Positions 8,060 through 17,331 of a DNA stretch of 64,000 nucleotides are shown here, in pieces. The notes under the pieces were generated by a model, which searched no databases, was not told the DNA's origin, and worked only from the letters and a program-made list of their open reading frames with translations. This DNA is from Pseudomonas sp. R76 (lineage in GTDB: Bacteria > Pseudomonadota > Gammaproteobacteria > Pseudomonadales > Pseudomonadaceae): the NCBI RefSeq assembly GCF_009834565.1, contig NZ_CP019428.1:6448001-6512000 (forward strand). The letters are read 5' to 3'. A program made the position numbers and the translations under genes. Positions within the stretch are counted from its first letter, which is position 1; each line of letters starts with the position of its first letter.

Positions 8060-9751
8060 ATGCCCGCCGCTTTGCACGATCACCCGCTGGAACTGCATAA
8101 ATTGCTGCCTGACCTGGTTGAACAAGGGCTGGTGACAGCGGACATGGCGCAACGGTTGGCGACGGAACCCTCTATTCAACATCCTTTGGAATGCATCGCG
8201 GCGCTGGGGCCTTGCCTCGAAACGCTGACACAATGGCTTGCCGGGCATGTCGGGCAGCCTTATCTGCGTATCGACCCGCTGAATATCGACGTGGCGACGG
8301 TGGTGCCATTGATGTCCCATGCGTTCGCGCAACGCCATGCCATTCTTGCGGTGGCTGTGGATGCGCAGACCGTTACCGTCGCCAGTGCCCAGCCGTATGT
8401 CTGTGGATGGGAGGCTGGGTTGGCGCAAGTGCTCAAGCGCTCGATCAAACGCGTGGTCGCCAACCCCAAGGACATTCAGCGTTGCATCGACGAGTTTTAC
8501 CGGTTGGCCAAGTCGGTCAGCGGCGCGGATCAAAAGGTGGCGGTGGCGGGCAACGTCGACCTGCTCAACCTCGGCGCCGGTGACAAGGAACCGGACGCCA
8601 ATGACGCGCATATCGTAAATATCGTCGACTGGCTGTTGCAGTACGCCTTTGGCCAACGGGCCAGCGATATCCATATAGAACCGTGTCGCGAACAGGGCCG
8701 GGTGCGTTTTCGCATCGACGGATTGTTGCATGACGTCTATCAATTCCCGCCCCAGGTCACCATGGCGGTGGTCAGCCGCCTGAAAAGCCTGGGCCGCATG
8801 AATGTGGCGGAAAAACGCAAACCCCAGGACGGCCGGGTCAAGACCAAAAGCCCGGCGGGCGTCGAAGTGGAACTGCGTCTTTCAACCTTGCCGACGGCGT
8901 TTGGCGAAAAACTGGTGATGCGGATTTTCGACCCACAGGTGCTGCTCAAGGATTTTGACCAGCTAGGCTTGTCGTCTGAAGACCAGCAGCGCTGGCACGC
9001 CATGACCCGTCAGGCCAACGGCATCATCCTGGTCACCGGGCCGACCGGCTCGGGCAAAACCAGTACGCTCTACACCACACTCAAGCGGCTGGCGACCCGC
9101 GAGGTCAACCTGTGCACGGTGGAGGACCCGATAGAAATGGTGGAACCCGCCTTCAACCAGATGCAAGTGCAGCACAATATCGACCTGACCTTCGCCAGTG
9201 GCATTCGCGCCCTGCTGCGCCAAGACCCGGACATCATCATGATCGGTGAGATTCGTGACCAGGAAACCGCAGAAATGGCGATCCAGGCCGCACTTACCGG
9301 GCACTTGGTGCTGTCGACGCTGCACACCAACGATGCACCCAGCGCCATCAGCCGTTTGCAGGAGCTGGGCATTGCTCATTATTTGATCAAAGCTACGCTG
9401 ATAGGGGTGATGGCTCAGCGCTTGGTGCGGCTTTTGTGCCCGCACTGCAAGCGTGCGGTGAATACTCCGGGCGATGCGCACGAGGCTGTCGGCTGCGCGC
9501 AATGCCGTGACAGCGGTTATCGAGGCCGGGCCGGGCTCTACGAAATCATGGTGGTGGACGAGAAGCTCAAGGCGCTGATCACCCCTGGCGCCGACGTGCA
9601 AGCTCTACGCCGTGCGTCGCTGGCGCAAGGCATGCACAGCCTGCGCATGGCCGGCATCGACAAAGTCAACGCCGGGCTGACAACCCTGGCAGAAGTATTA
9701 CGGGTAACGCCTGGGGATTCAGATACAAATGCTTTTATTGTTGGGCCGTGA
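8060..9751 (+). CDS. GspE/PulE/PilB-type secretion ATPase
   Basis: The 563-residue protein has the full secretion ATPase layout: an N-terminal MshEN/N1E-like region (about 1-150), an N2 domain with ASDIHIEP (about 200), Walker A GPTGSGKT at 327-334, an Asp box, Walker B IIMIGEIRD near 392, a His box (LSTLHTNDAPSAISRL) and a zinc-binding CPHC...CAQC motif (about 460-482). Such hexameric ATPases drive type II secretion or type IV pilus assembly at the inner membrane. All catalytic motifs look intact. No platform protein, pseudopilin or secretin gene is nearby, so its machine must be encoded elsewhere. I cannot decide between GspE and PilB. Confidence 0.9.
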   Translation: MPAALHDHPLELHKLLPDLVEQGLVTADMAQRLATEPSIQHPLECIAALGPCLETLTQWLAGHVGQPYLRIDPLNIDVATVVPLMSHAFAQRHAILAVAVDAQTVTVASAQPYVCGWEAGLAQVLKRSIKRVVANPKDIQRCIDEFYRLAKSVSGADQKVAVAGNVDLLNLGAGDKEPDANDAHIVNIVDWLLQYAFGQRASDIHIEPCREQGRVRFRIDGLLHDVYQFPPQVTMAVVSRLKSLGRMNVAEKRKPQDGRVKTKSPAGVEVELRLSTLPTAFGEKLVMRIFDPQVLLKDFDQLGLSSEDQQRWHAMTRQANGIILVTGPTGSGKTSTLYTTLKRLATREVNLCTVEDPIEMVEPAFNQMQVQHNIDLTFASGIRALLRQDPDIIMIGEIRDQETAEMAIQAALTGHLVLSTLHTNDAPSAISRLQELGIAHYLIKATLIGVMAQRLVRLLCPHCKRAVNTPGDAHEAVGCAQCRDSGYRGRAGLYEIMVVDEKLKALITPGADVQALRRASLAQGMHSLRMAGIDKVNAGLTTLAEVLRVTPGDSDTNAFIVGP

Positions 9752-9828
9752 AACCGTCCTTATCTGTGACCAGACCGTTACAATCGACCGAACGTTGTTT
9801 CACTGACACCATCAGATAGGGAATCGCA

Positions 9829-10749
9829 ATGCAGATCGGAACCGTACTGCTTCTTTTCGTGGGTTTGGCCGTGGCCATCCTGTTCATGGGTTTTAAAGTG
9901 GTGCCCCAGGGCTACCAATGGACAGTCGAGCGTTTCGGCCGCTACACCAACACCCTCAAACCCGGCCTCAACATCATCATCCCGGTCATGGACCGCATCG
10001 GTCGCAAGATCAACGTGATGGAAAGCGTGCTGGATATCCCACCCCAGGAAGTGATCACCGCCGACAACGCCACCGTGCAGATCGACGCCGTGTGCTTCTT
10101 CCAGGTGGTCAACACCGCCCAGGCCGCCTACGAGGTCAACAACCTCGAGCATGCCATTCGTAACCTGCTGCAAACCAACATCCGTACCGTACTCGGCTCC
10201 ATGGAGCTGGATGCGATGCTGAGCCAACGTGACGGTATCAACGAAAAACTGCTGCGCACCGTCGATGAAGCAACGGCGCCGTGGGGCATCAAGATCACCC
10301 GGATCGAGATCAAGGACATCAGCCCACCTGCCGACCTGATGGCCGCCATGTCCGGCCAGATGAAAGCCGAGCGGATCAAACGCGCACAAATCCTGGAAGC
10401 TGAAGGCCTGAGAGCCTCCGCAATCCTGACTGCCGAGGGCAAGAAGCAGGCGCAGATCCTCGAAGCAGAAGGTGGCCGTCAAGCCGCGTTCCTGGAGTCT
10501 GAAGCCCGTGAACGTCAGGCAGAGGCGGAAGCCCGTGCAACCCAGGTGGTCTCCGAAGCAATTGCCACCGGTAACGTGCAGGCCATCAACTACTTTGTTG
10601 CGCAAAAATACATCGACGCCTTGGGTAAACTGGCCTCGGCCAACAACAGCAAAGTCATCTTGATGCCGCTGGAAGCCAGCCAAGTGATTGGTGCCGTCGG
10701 CGGTATCGGCGAAATCGTCAAGGCAACCTTCGACAACAAGAAAGGCTGA
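9829..10749 (+). CDS. qmcA: SPFH/stomatin-like membrane protein (QmcA-like)
   Basis: One N-terminal membrane segment (about residues 3-22, [18 protein letters not shown]) is followed by an SPFH/band-7 domain starting [17 protein letters not shown] long Ala/Glu-rich coiled coil follows (about 170-250; [20 protein letters not shown]). The 306 residues match bacterial stomatins of the QmcA/YbbK type. They form large membrane rings or flotillin-like patches that organise membrane proteins and interact with FtsH-like proteases. The gene lies 10 bases upstream of an NfeD-type partner, the usual two-gene stomatin operon. Confidence 0.92.
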   Translation: MQIGTVLLLFVGLAVAILFMGFKVVPQGYQWTVERFGRYTNTLKPGLNIIIPVMDRIGRKINVMESVLDIPPQEVITADNATVQIDAVCFFQVVNTAQAAYEVNNLEHAIRNLLQTNIRTVLGSMELDAMLSQRDGINEKLLRTVDEATAPWGIKITRIEIKDISPPADLMAAMSGQMKAERIKRAQILEAEGLRASAILTAEGKKQAQILEAEGGRQAAFLESEARERQAEAEARATQVVSEAIATGNVQAINYFVAQKYIDALGKLASANNSKVILMPLEASQVIGAVGGIGEIVKATFDNKKG

Positions 10750-10759
10750 GGCCATCGCC

Positions 10760-11206
10760 ATGTGGGATTTCCTGCAGCATCTGTCGTTCTGGGATTGGCT
10801 GGCACTGGGGACGGTGCTTCTGATTCTTGAGGTGTTCGGCGCTGGTGGCTACCTGCTGTGGATGGGGATCGCAGCCGCCGCCGTGGGCGTGATCAAGTTC
10901 CTGGTTCCACCGCTCGGGCTGGAATGGCAACTGCTGCTATTCGCCGTGCTATCGATCCTGACCGCCGTGTACTGGTGGAAACGCCAGCGTAGCAGCGCCA
11001 AGGTCAGTGACCAGCCGGGGCTGAACATGCGTGGCTCTGAGCTGATCGGTCGCACCTTTATGGTGCATCAGGCGATCATTGATGGCCGGGGCAAGATAAA
11101 AGTCGGTGATAGCGTGTGGATGGCGACCGGGCCGGACAGTCCAGTAGGCGCTCATGTACGTGTCACTGGTCAGGACGGCGTAATTTTACAGGTCGAAACT
11201 GTTTAG
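10760..11206 (+). CDS. NfeD-like membrane protein, partner of stomatin
   Basis: ATG 10760 (MWDFLQHLSFWDWLALGTVL) gives a 148-residue protein with about three hydrophobic segments in the first 75 residues. A soluble OB-fold domain follows (about 85-148; GSELIGRTFMVHQAIIDGRG to VTGQDGVILQVETV). This is the short NfeD form that lacks the serine protease domain. Its position 10 bases after the stomatin gene fits the conserved stomatin-NfeD pair, in which the OB domain is thought to anchor or cap the SPFH ring. Confidence 0.9.
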   Translation: MWDFLQHLSFWDWLALGTVLLILEVFGAGGYLLWMGIAAAAVGVIKFLVPPLGLEWQLLLFAVLSILTAVYWWKRQRSSAKVSDQPGLNMRGSELIGRTFMVHQAIIDGRGKIKVGDSVWMATGPDSPVGAHVRVTGQDGVILQVETV

Positions 11207-11275
11207 TCAGTGATGGAACTCGGCTGGGCTATCTACAATCAAACTGTTCAGATAACCCAGTCGGAGTCACCCATC

Positions 11276-11590
11276 ATGCGTCTCAAATATGCTGTCGCAA
11301 CCCTCGCTGTGCTTTCCCTTCCTGTCGGCTCAGCCATGGCCGACAGCTTCTGGCGCAATGTCATCTCGTCCGGCGCCACTACCGGCTCGACGTACCTGAC
11401 GTTCAAGGACCACAAGCTGGTGGTCGCCGCTCAAGACGACGCAGGCAGCTTTGTTGCCAGCGACGGCGGCATCCGTGGCCCATACCTGGAAGCCGCCATG
11501 CAGAAAGTACGCGCCGATAACCCTGGCTTACAAGCCACTGACATGGAATTGGCCAACGCCATCCTCGCGAAAAATGCTGTGACCGAGTAA
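11276..11590 (+). CDS. DUF2388 periplasmic protein
   Basis: ATG 11276 gives 104 residues: a signal peptide (MRLKYAVATLAVLSLPVGSAMA) and the mature sequence DSFWRNVISSGATTGSTYLT, typical of the Pseudomonas DUF2388 family. The function is not known. The Ser/Thr/Gly-rich start and the ASDGGIRGPYLEAAMQ segment are the recognisable family parts. A strong terminator follows 14 bases after the stop, so it forms a single-gene unit after the stomatin operon. Confidence 0.85.
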   Translation: MRLKYAVATLAVLSLPVGSAMADSFWRNVISSGATTGSTYLTFKDHKLVVAAQDDAGSFVASDGGIRGPYLEAAMQKVRADNPGLQATDMELANAILAKNAVTE

Positions 11591-11603
11591 CACCGCCCCA
11601 CAA

Positions 11604-11636
11604 AAAATGCCGCTCCTTGGGAGCGGCATTTTTTTT
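11604..11636 (+). terminator. Rho-independent terminator after DUF2388 gene
   Basis: A stem AATGCCGCTCC/GGAGCGGCATT with a TT loop is followed by a run of eight T on the + strand. Confidence 0.93.
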
Positions 11637-11756
11637 GCGCTTTTTCCTACGATGACAGGAAGAGAGTTGCTGGCTGAACAGGAAAAGTCCTGTCGATCAC
11701 TATGCGCATCGAACACCATTCTACCGATTCCCTTTTTACCCGGTGAATCGACTCCC

Positions 11757-12422
11757 ATGCGCAAACTCTCTTCCATGCTGCTCCTCGCCGCTATCGCGAC
11801 ACCTTATGCTCAGGCAGAAGGCTGGTATGGCTCGGCCAAGCTGAACAGTGCCCGCCAGAACCTTTCCAGCGCAGAACTGACCAGCCCACGGGTGACTGAT
11901 CGGGTGGAGGCACCTGATAGCAACAAAGCATTCACTGGCTCATTCGCCGCAGGTTACGCCTTTGCTGATGGCTGGCGCCTGGAAGGTGAATACACCACAC
12001 GCAACAGCTCGACGTTCGACTCTTATTGGGCGCCCTTCAATGCCAACGTCAATCGCCTGGAAGTCGACAGCCAGCGCTTGATGCTCAACGGCTATAAAAA
12101 CATCCCGCTCAACGACTGGCTGTCGTTCTACGGTATGGCCGGTATAGGCATGGCGCAAATTGATGCCGAAGGTTATCAGGGCAACCCTAACCGTCAGTTC
12201 GCCAGCAACCGCCAATACAATTTCGCCTACAGCGTTGGCTTGGGCCTGGATGCCAAGGTCAGCGAAAAAGTCACCCTGGGCACCGGTTGGCGTTACGTGG
12301 ACATGGGCAAGGTGGAGACCGGCTACAACACCTTCGCTAACCGCATAAACGCCCGCGATGAACAGCTCAAAGGCAAGCTCAAAGAGCAAAATGTGTTTCT
12401 TGAGGCTCGCGTCGCCTTCTGA
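11757..12422 (+). CDS. Small outer-membrane beta-barrel protein
   Basis: ATG 11757 starts a 221-residue protein with a signal peptide (MRKLSSMLLLAAIATPYAQA). Repeated amphipathic strands follow, ending in NVFLEARVAF with the terminal Phe expected for outer-membrane insertion. GSFAAGYAFADGWRLEGEYT and YSVGLGLDAKVSEKVTLGTG are typical of OmpA-N/Opa-like eight-stranded barrels, about 200 residues long. No peptidoglycan-binding domain is present. The specific role is unknown. The ribosome binding site is weak, but no better in-frame ATG lies upstream next to a signal peptide. A terminator follows directly. Confidence 0.85.
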   Translation: MRKLSSMLLLAAIATPYAQAEGWYGSAKLNSARQNLSSAELTSPRVTDRVEAPDSNKAFTGSFAAGYAFADGWRLEGEYTTRNSSTFDSYWAPFNANVNRLEVDSQRLMLNGYKNIPLNDWLSFYGMAGIGMAQIDAEGYQGNPNRQFASNRQYNFAYSVGLGLDAKVSEKVTLGTGWRYVDMGKVETGYNTFANRINARDEQLKGKLKEQNVFLEARVAF

Positions 12423-12430
12423 CCTGCTGC

Positions 12431-12461
12431 AAAAATGCCGCTGATAAAGCGGCATTTTTTT
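12431..12461 (+). terminator. Rho-independent terminator after beta-barrel gene
   Basis: A stem AAATGCCGCT/AGCGGCATTT closing a GATAA loop is followed by a T run. Confidence 0.9.
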
Positions 12462-12579
12462 GTGCGCAACATGACGATTCATTCACAGGCGACAGGCTAT
12501 ATTCAGTCGAGCCGTGCAACCATGCCGGTACTGATACGCCCTTACTCATCGCCTACCTGAAACGGATGCCTTCGTCGTT

Positions 12580-13722
12580 ATGAGCCAACAGCCCTTTCTG
12601 CCGTTCTCCAAACCTACCATCGATGAAGCCACCATCTCGGCGGTCGGCGATGTACTGCGCTCGGGCTGGATCACCAGCGGGCCGAAAGTGCAGGCATTTG
12701 AAGCGCAACTGTCGGAATACTTTGGCGGCCGCCCGGTGCGCACCTTCAACTCCGGCACCTGCACCATGGAGATTGCCTTGCGCATCGCCGGCATTGGCCC
12801 TGGCGACGAAGTGATCACCACGCCGATCTCCTGGGTCGCCACGGCCAACGTGATTCTCGAAGTAGGCGCCACGCCGGTGTTTGCCGATATCGACCCGGTC
12901 ACCCGCAATATCGACCTGGCCCAAGTGGAAGCCGCGATTACCCCGCGTACCAAAGCAATCATCCCGGTCTACCTGGCAGGCCTGCCTCTGGACATGCCGA
13001 TGCTGTACGCACTGGCCAACAAGTACAACCTGCGCATCGTTGAAGATGCGGCTCAGGCCTTGGGATCCAGCTGGGATGGCGAACGTATTGGCGCCACCGG
13101 CGACTTCGTGTCGTTCAGCTTCCAGGCCAACAAGAACATCACCTCCTCGGAAGGGGGTTGCCTGGTATTGAACAATGCCGAGGAGGCCCGCCTGGCGGAA
13201 AAATATCGCCTGCAGGGCGTTACCCGTACCGGCTTCGACGGCTTGGACGTGGATGTGTTGGGCGGCAAGTTCAACATGACCGACATTGCAGCGGCCATCG
13301 GCCTGGGCCAGTTCGCCCACATCGAGAAGATCACGGCACATCGCCAGAACCTGGCGCGGCACTATTTCAAGTGCTTCGGCAGTGACTTCGAAGAGCAATA
13401 TGGCGCACAACTGCCGCCAGCGGATTTCGAGAACAGCAACTGGCACCTGTTCCAGCTGGTGTTGCCGGAGCGTCAGGACGGCCTGCCCGCCCGCGCGACG
13501 CTCATGGAGCAGATGCAAGCCCATGGCGTCGGCATTGGCTATCACTACCCGCCGATCCACCTGCTGAGCCTCTATCGGGCGCAGGGTTTCAAGGAAGGCA
13601 TGTTCCCGGTGTCGGAGCGTGTAGGGCGCTTGATCGTGTCGTTGCCGATGTTCACAGCTATGACAGAGGCGGACGTGGAGCGGTCGGTGGCAGCGGTAAA
13701 AGCGGTGTTGAAAGCGGGTTAA
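12580..13722 (+). CDS. DegT/DnrJ/EryC1/StrS (ArnB-type) PLP aminotransferase
   Basis: The 380-residue protein starts MSQQPFLPFSKPTIDEATIS and has the family hallmarks: SGWITSGPKVQAFE near 30-43, GDEVITTPISWVATANVI (about 85-102), VEDAAQALGS, and SFQANKNITSSEGG around residue 185, which carries the PLP-binding lysine. Such enzymes transaminate nucleotide-sugar ketones. ArnB makes UDP-4-amino-arabinose for lipid A modification and is the closest named relative I recognise, but the arn operon is absent here and the NSGTCTMEIAL segment differs from ArnB's usual SSATAGM. Another amino-sugar substrate is therefore possible. It is a single gene ending at a REPIN. Confidence 0.87.
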   Translation: MSQQPFLPFSKPTIDEATISAVGDVLRSGWITSGPKVQAFEAQLSEYFGGRPVRTFNSGTCTMEIALRIAGIGPGDEVITTPISWVATANVILEVGATPVFADIDPVTRNIDLAQVEAAITPRTKAIIPVYLAGLPLDMPMLYALANKYNLRIVEDAAQALGSSWDGERIGATGDFVSFSFQANKNITSSEGGCLVLNNAEEARLAEKYRLQGVTRTGFDGLDVDVLGGKFNMTDIAAAIGLGQFAHIEKITAHRQNLARHYFKCFGSDFEEQYGAQLPPADFENSNWHLFQLVLPERQDGLPARATLMEQMQAHGVGIGYHYPPIHLLSLYRAQGFKEGMFPVSERVGRLIVSLPMFTAMTEADVERSVAAVKAVLKAG

Positions 13723-13740
13723 ATCCAAATACGCCAGGTG

Positions 13741-13828
13741 TGTGGGAGCTGGCTTGCCTGCGATAGCTTCACCACGGTGTGACTGACACACCGAGTTGTC
13801 TGCATCGCGGGCAAGCCCGACTCCCACA
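13741..13828. repeat. REPIN with two unlike arms
   Basis: The left arm (from 13741, GTGGGAGCTGGCTTGCCTGC) is of one subtype. The right arm (to 13828), read on the other strand, is GTGGGAGTCGGGCTTGCCCG, another subtype. The pairing is imperfect, as if recombined or drifted. It lies between the aminotransferase and gcvH. Confidence 0.85.
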
Positions 13829-13873
13829 CAAGCCAGCTCTCACACTGGTTTGTGCTGTTCCAACTATTTGCGT

Positions 13874-14257
13874 TTATTCGCCGATAGCAGCTTTGTAGCC
13901 AGCGGCATCCAGCAGTTTTTCCAGATCAGCCGGGTTGCTTGGCTTGAGCTTGAAGATCCAGGCGCCGTACGGGTCGGAGTTCAACAGCTCAGGCTCGCCG
14001 CTCAGAGCGTCGTTCACCGCGATTACTTCGCCGGCAATCGGCGAGTAGATATCCGAAGCGGCTTTCACCGACTCGACCACACCCGCCTGACCTTCAGCAG
14101 CAAACACGTTGCCGACTTCGGTCAATTCAACAAACACCACATCACCCAACGCTTCCTGAGCATGGTCAGAGATACCGACGGTCACGGTGCCGTCAGCTTC
14201 CAGACGGGCCCATTCGTGACTTTCGGCAAAACGCAGGTCGGCAGGGATATCGCTCAT
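13874..14257 (-). CDS. gcvH: Glycine cleavage system H protein
   Basis: ATG 14255-14257 ([20 protein letters not shown]) gives 127 residues, the family length. The lipoyl-lysine motif [20 protein letters not shown] lies at about 58-77, with K64 as the expected lipoylation site. The H protein shuttles the aminomethyl group between the P, T and L proteins of the glycine cleavage complex. It lies 52 bases downstream of gcvT on the same strand. No gcvP follows: the next gene is convergent beyond a REPIN, so the P protein must be encoded elsewhere. Confidence 0.96.
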   Translation of the reverse strand: MSDIPADLRFAESHEWARLEADGTVTVGISDHAQEALGDVVFVELTEVGNVFAAEGQAGVVESVKAASDIYSPIAGEVIAVNDALSGEPELLNSDPYGAWIFKLKPSNPADLEKLLDAAGYKAAIGE

Positions 14258-14309
14258 AGTCTGTGTCCTCAAGAAGAAATGTCAGCGGCCTTAGGCCTGC
14301 CGGAAATAG

Positions 14310-15392
14310 TTAGATCAAGGTTTTGCCATGACGCACGAAGGTCGGTTTGACCACTCGAACCGGATACCACTTGCCACGGATTTCCACTTCGGCCCGATCA
14401 GCAGTTGCCGTCGGCACGCGCGCCAGTGCAATGGATTTGCTTAGCGTAGGAGAGAAACTACCACTGGTGATCTCCCCTTCGCCAACATTGGCGATACGAA
14501 CCACTTGGTGAGCGCGTAAAACCCCACGTTCTTCCAGCACCAGCCCGACCAGTTTGAACTGCACACCGGCAGCCTTTTCCGCCTCCAAAGCCGCGCGGCC
14601 AATGAATTGGCGCTCGGCAGGCTCCCAGGCAATGCTCCAGGCCATGTTGGCCGCCAGGGGCGAAACATTCTGGTGGATATCCTGGCCATACAGGTTCATA
14701 CCGGCCTCCAGGCGCAAGGTATCGCGGGCGCCCAGGCCGATGGGTGAAATACCGGCACCGACCAGGTCGTTGAAAAACCCAGGCGCCTGATCAGCGGGAA
14801 GGACAATCTCCAGGCCATCTTCACCGGTATAGCCTGTGCGGGCGATAAACCAATCGCCGTCGGCCTGGCCTTCAAAGGGCTTGAGCTGGTGGATAAGCGT
14901 GCCGCGAGACTGGGTGACCAGCTCGGCGATTTTCTGCCGGGCGTGCGGGCCCTGGATAGCGAGCATCGCCAGCTCGGACCGCTCATGCAGGTGCGCCGCG
15001 TAATGGCCCAACTGCGCCTGCATCCAGGCCATATCCTGGTCACGCGTAGCCGCGTTGACCACCAGCCGGTAACCGGCTTCGGTGCGGTAGACGATCATGT
15101 CGTCCACCACGCCGCCCTGCTCGTTGAGCATGGCGCTGTAAAGCGCACGGCCGCAGCCATGCAAACGATCGACATCATTGGCCAGCAGGCGCTGGAGCCA
15201 TTCCTTGGCCTGAAGGCCTGTGACATCAATCACGGTCATATGAGATACATCGAACACCCCACAGTCACGTCGCACCTGATGGTGTTCTTCAACTTGCGAG
15301 CCGTAATGCAAAGGCATATCCCAACCGCCAAAATCGACCATTTTCGCGCCGAGGGCGAGATGCAGGTCATACAGAGGCGTACGCTGTCCCAT
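14310..15392 (-). CDS. gcvT: Glycine cleavage system T protein (aminomethyltransferase)
   Basis: The 360-residue protein begins MGQRTPLYDLHLALGAKMVD and contains DFGGWDMPLHYGSQVEEH and GVFDVSHMTVIDVTG. It also has the folate-binding segment RTGYTGEDGLEIVLP and the C-terminal beta-barrel domain (VVKPTFVRHGKTLI). GcvT transfers the methylene unit from the H-protein lipoyl arm to tetrahydrofolate, releasing ammonia. A strong GGAAGGAG ribosome binding site precedes the ATG. It heads a gcvT-gcvH operon. The leader has a small hairpin, but no glycine riboswitch could be recognised. Confidence 0.96.
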   Translation of the reverse strand: MGQRTPLYDLHLALGAKMVDFGGWDMPLHYGSQVEEHHQVRRDCGVFDVSHMTVIDVTGLQAKEWLQRLLANDVDRLHGCGRALYSAMLNEQGGVVDDMIVYRTEAGYRLVVNAATRDQDMAWMQAQLGHYAAHLHERSELAMLAIQGPHARQKIAELVTQSRGTLIHQLKPFEGQADGDWFIARTGYTGEDGLEIVLPADQAPGFFNDLVGAGISPIGLGARDTLRLEAGMNLYGQDIHQNVSPLAANMAWSIAWEPAERQFIGRAALEAEKAAGVQFKLVGLVLEERGVLRAHQVVRIANVGEGEITSGSFSPTLSKSIALARVPTATADRAEVEIRGKWYPVRVVKPTFVRHGKTLI

Positions 15393-15485
15393 GGGTTTCT
15401 CCTTCCGGGCTTGGCGAAGATGCGCAGAGTTGCTGTTTGCGCTGAAAGCCCTGGATTACAAGGCCTGCAGCTGCATACAGCGACT

Positions 15486-15504
15486 CGCTCCGAAAGACGG
15501 AGCG
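15486..15504 (-). other. Hairpin in the gcvT 5' leader
   Basis: A perfect seven-base stem (CGCTCCG/CGGAGCG) with a five-base loop lies about 95 bases before the gcvT start. No T run follows, so it is not an obvious terminator. Role unknown. Confidence 0.5.
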
Positions 15505-15548
15505 CACCGAATGCCGCGCATTGTAGCTGCAAGCTGTAGGACTGGCAC

Positions 15549-17165
15549 CTAACCGATTTGTCGTGCCGAGCGTCGGATCAAGCCGATCACTGGCAACAGG
15601 CCCACCAACACCAGCGTCAACGCCGGCAACGAGGCGCGCGCCCATTCACCTTCACTGGTCATTTCAAAGATCCGGACCGCCAGGGTGTCCCAGCCAAACG
15701 GGCGCATCAGCAGGGTCGCGGGCATTTCCTTGAGCACATCGACAAACACCAACAGCGCCGCGCTCAACGTGCCCGGCAGCAAGAGTGGCAGATACACTTT
15801 GCAAAACAGTCGCGGCCCACTCACCCCAAGGCTGCGGGCTGCTTCGGGTAACGACGGGCGGATTCGCGCGAGGCTGTTTTCCAGCGGCCCATAGGCCACC
15901 GCCAGGAATCGCACCAGATAGGCCAGCACCAATGCCGACAGGCTGCCCAGCAACAAGGGCTTGCCCGCGCCGCCGAGCCAGCCCGACAACGGCACCACCA
16001 GCTCACGGTCCAGGTAGCTGAACGCCAACATGATCGACACCGCCAGCACCGAACCCGGCAAGGCATAGCCGACGTTGGCCAGGCTGATGCCGGAGCGAAT
16101 CGCCCGGGTCGGCGCCAGGCGGTTGGCAAAGGCCAATATCAACGCCACGCTGACCGTAATCAGCGCCGCGATGCCGCCCAGATAAAGGGTGTGGACAATC
16201 AAACCGGTATAGCGCTCATCCAGATCAAACCGCCCACGCTGCCAGAACCAGGCGACCAACTGCAGCATCGGGATGACAAAGGCGCAGGCGAATACCAAGC
16301 CACACCACGTGCTGGCTGCCGCTGCCTTGACCCCACGCAGGTGATACAACGCCTTGCCCCGTGGCCGCTCATTGCTCGGGCGGCTGGCCCCGCGAGCACG
16401 CCGTTCGCCGTAGAGCACCAGCATCACCACCAACAGCAACAGACTGGCCAGCTGGGCGGCGCTGGAAAGGCTGAAAAAGCCGTACCAGGTTTTGTAGATG
16501 GCCGTGGTGAAGGTGTCGAAGTTGAACACCGAGACAGCGCCGAAATCCGCCAGGGTCTCCATCAACGCCAGGGCGACACCGGCACCGATCGCCGGCCGTG
16601 CCATGGGCAACGCCACGCGCCAGAACGCTTGCCAGGGCGATTGTCCCAGCACCCGCGCCGCTTCCATGAGGCCTTTGCCCTGAGCCAAAAACGCCGTACG
16701 CGCCAGCAGGTAGACGTAGGGATAGAACACCAGCACCAACACGATGATCACGCCGCTGGTGGAACGTACACGTGGCAGGCGCAGGCCGTTGCCAAACCAC
16801 TCGCGCAGCAAGGTTTGCACTGGCCCCGAAAAATCCAGCAAGCCGACAAACACAAAAGCCAGTACGTAGGCCGGAATCGCGAAGGGCAACATCAACGCCC
16901 AGTCGAGCCAGCGCCGCCCAGGGAATTCGCAGAGGCTGGTCAACCAGGCCAGGCTTACGCCCAATAGCGTCACGCCGACGCCGACGCCCAGCACCAGCGT
17001 CAAGGTGTTGCCCAGCAGGCGTGGCATCTGGGTTTCCCACAGATGGGACCAGATCTGTTGATCGATGCTTTGCCAGGACAGCAACAGCACGCTCAGCGGC
17101 AGCAGCACCAGGGCGGCGACGGTGAAGACCGGCAGGTACCAGCGGCGTTGGGCGGGGTGGGCCAA
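15549..17165 (-). CDS. Iron(III) ABC transporter permease (FbpB/AfuB type)
   Basis: The 538-residue protein has about twelve hydrophobic segments in two homologous halves, as in FbpB and thiamine ThiP permeases. Each half has an EAA-type cytoplasmic loop: EAARVLGQSPWQAFWRVALP (about 180) and EAARSLGVSGPRLFCKVYLP (about 450). It would move Fe(III) or a related ion through the inner membrane using an ATPase partner. The binding-protein gene lies upstream on the same strand, separated by a REPIN. No ATPase gene lies on either side: gcvT follows downstream. Confidence 0.9.
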   Translation of the reverse strand: MAHPAQRRWYLPVFTVAALVLLPLSVLLLSWQSIDQQIWSHLWETQMPRLLGNTLTLVLGVGVGVTLLGVSLAWLTSLCEFPGRRWLDWALMLPFAIPAYVLAFVFVGLLDFSGPVQTLLREWFGNGLRLPRVRSTSGVIIVLVLVFYPYVYLLARTAFLAQGKGLMEAARVLGQSPWQAFWRVALPMARPAIGAGVALALMETLADFGAVSVFNFDTFTTAIYKTWYGFFSLSSAAQLASLLLLVVMLVLYGERRARGASRPSNERPRGKALYHLRGVKAAAASTWCGLVFACAFVIPMLQLVAWFWQRGRFDLDERYTGLIVHTLYLGGIAALITVSVALILAFANRLAPTRAIRSGISLANVGYALPGSVLAVSIMLAFSYLDRELVVPLSGWLGGAGKPLLLGSLSALVLAYLVRFLAVAYGPLENSLARIRPSLPEAARSLGVSGPRLFCKVYLPLLLPGTLSAALLVFVDVLKEMPATLLMRPFGWDTLAVRIFEMTSEGEWARASLPALTLVLVGLLPVIGLIRRSARQIG

Positions 17166-17213
17166 GAAAAAGCTCTCTAAGAAATGATGATTTAGACGTC
17201 ACCTCGAACCAAA

Positions 17214-17300
17214 GTGGGAGCGGGCTTGCTCGCGAAAGCGGTGTATCAGTCACACATGTATCGACTGACACGACGCATTCGCGAGCAAGCCCGCTCCCAC
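17214..17300. repeat. REPIN (inverted REP pair)
   Basis: Perfect 23-base arms 17214-17236 and 17278-17300 carry the GTGGGAGCGGGCTTGCTCGC core. It sits inside the iron transporter operon, between the binding-protein and permease genes, and could lower expression of the downstream permease. Confidence 0.93.
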
Positions 17301-17331
17301 ATTTAGATCGGCGGCGTCTTACAAATTGTAC

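Noticed and set aside
15393..15548. Glycine riboswitch before gcvT
   Set aside because: The leader has only one small hairpin; the conserved glycine aptamer segments could not be found.
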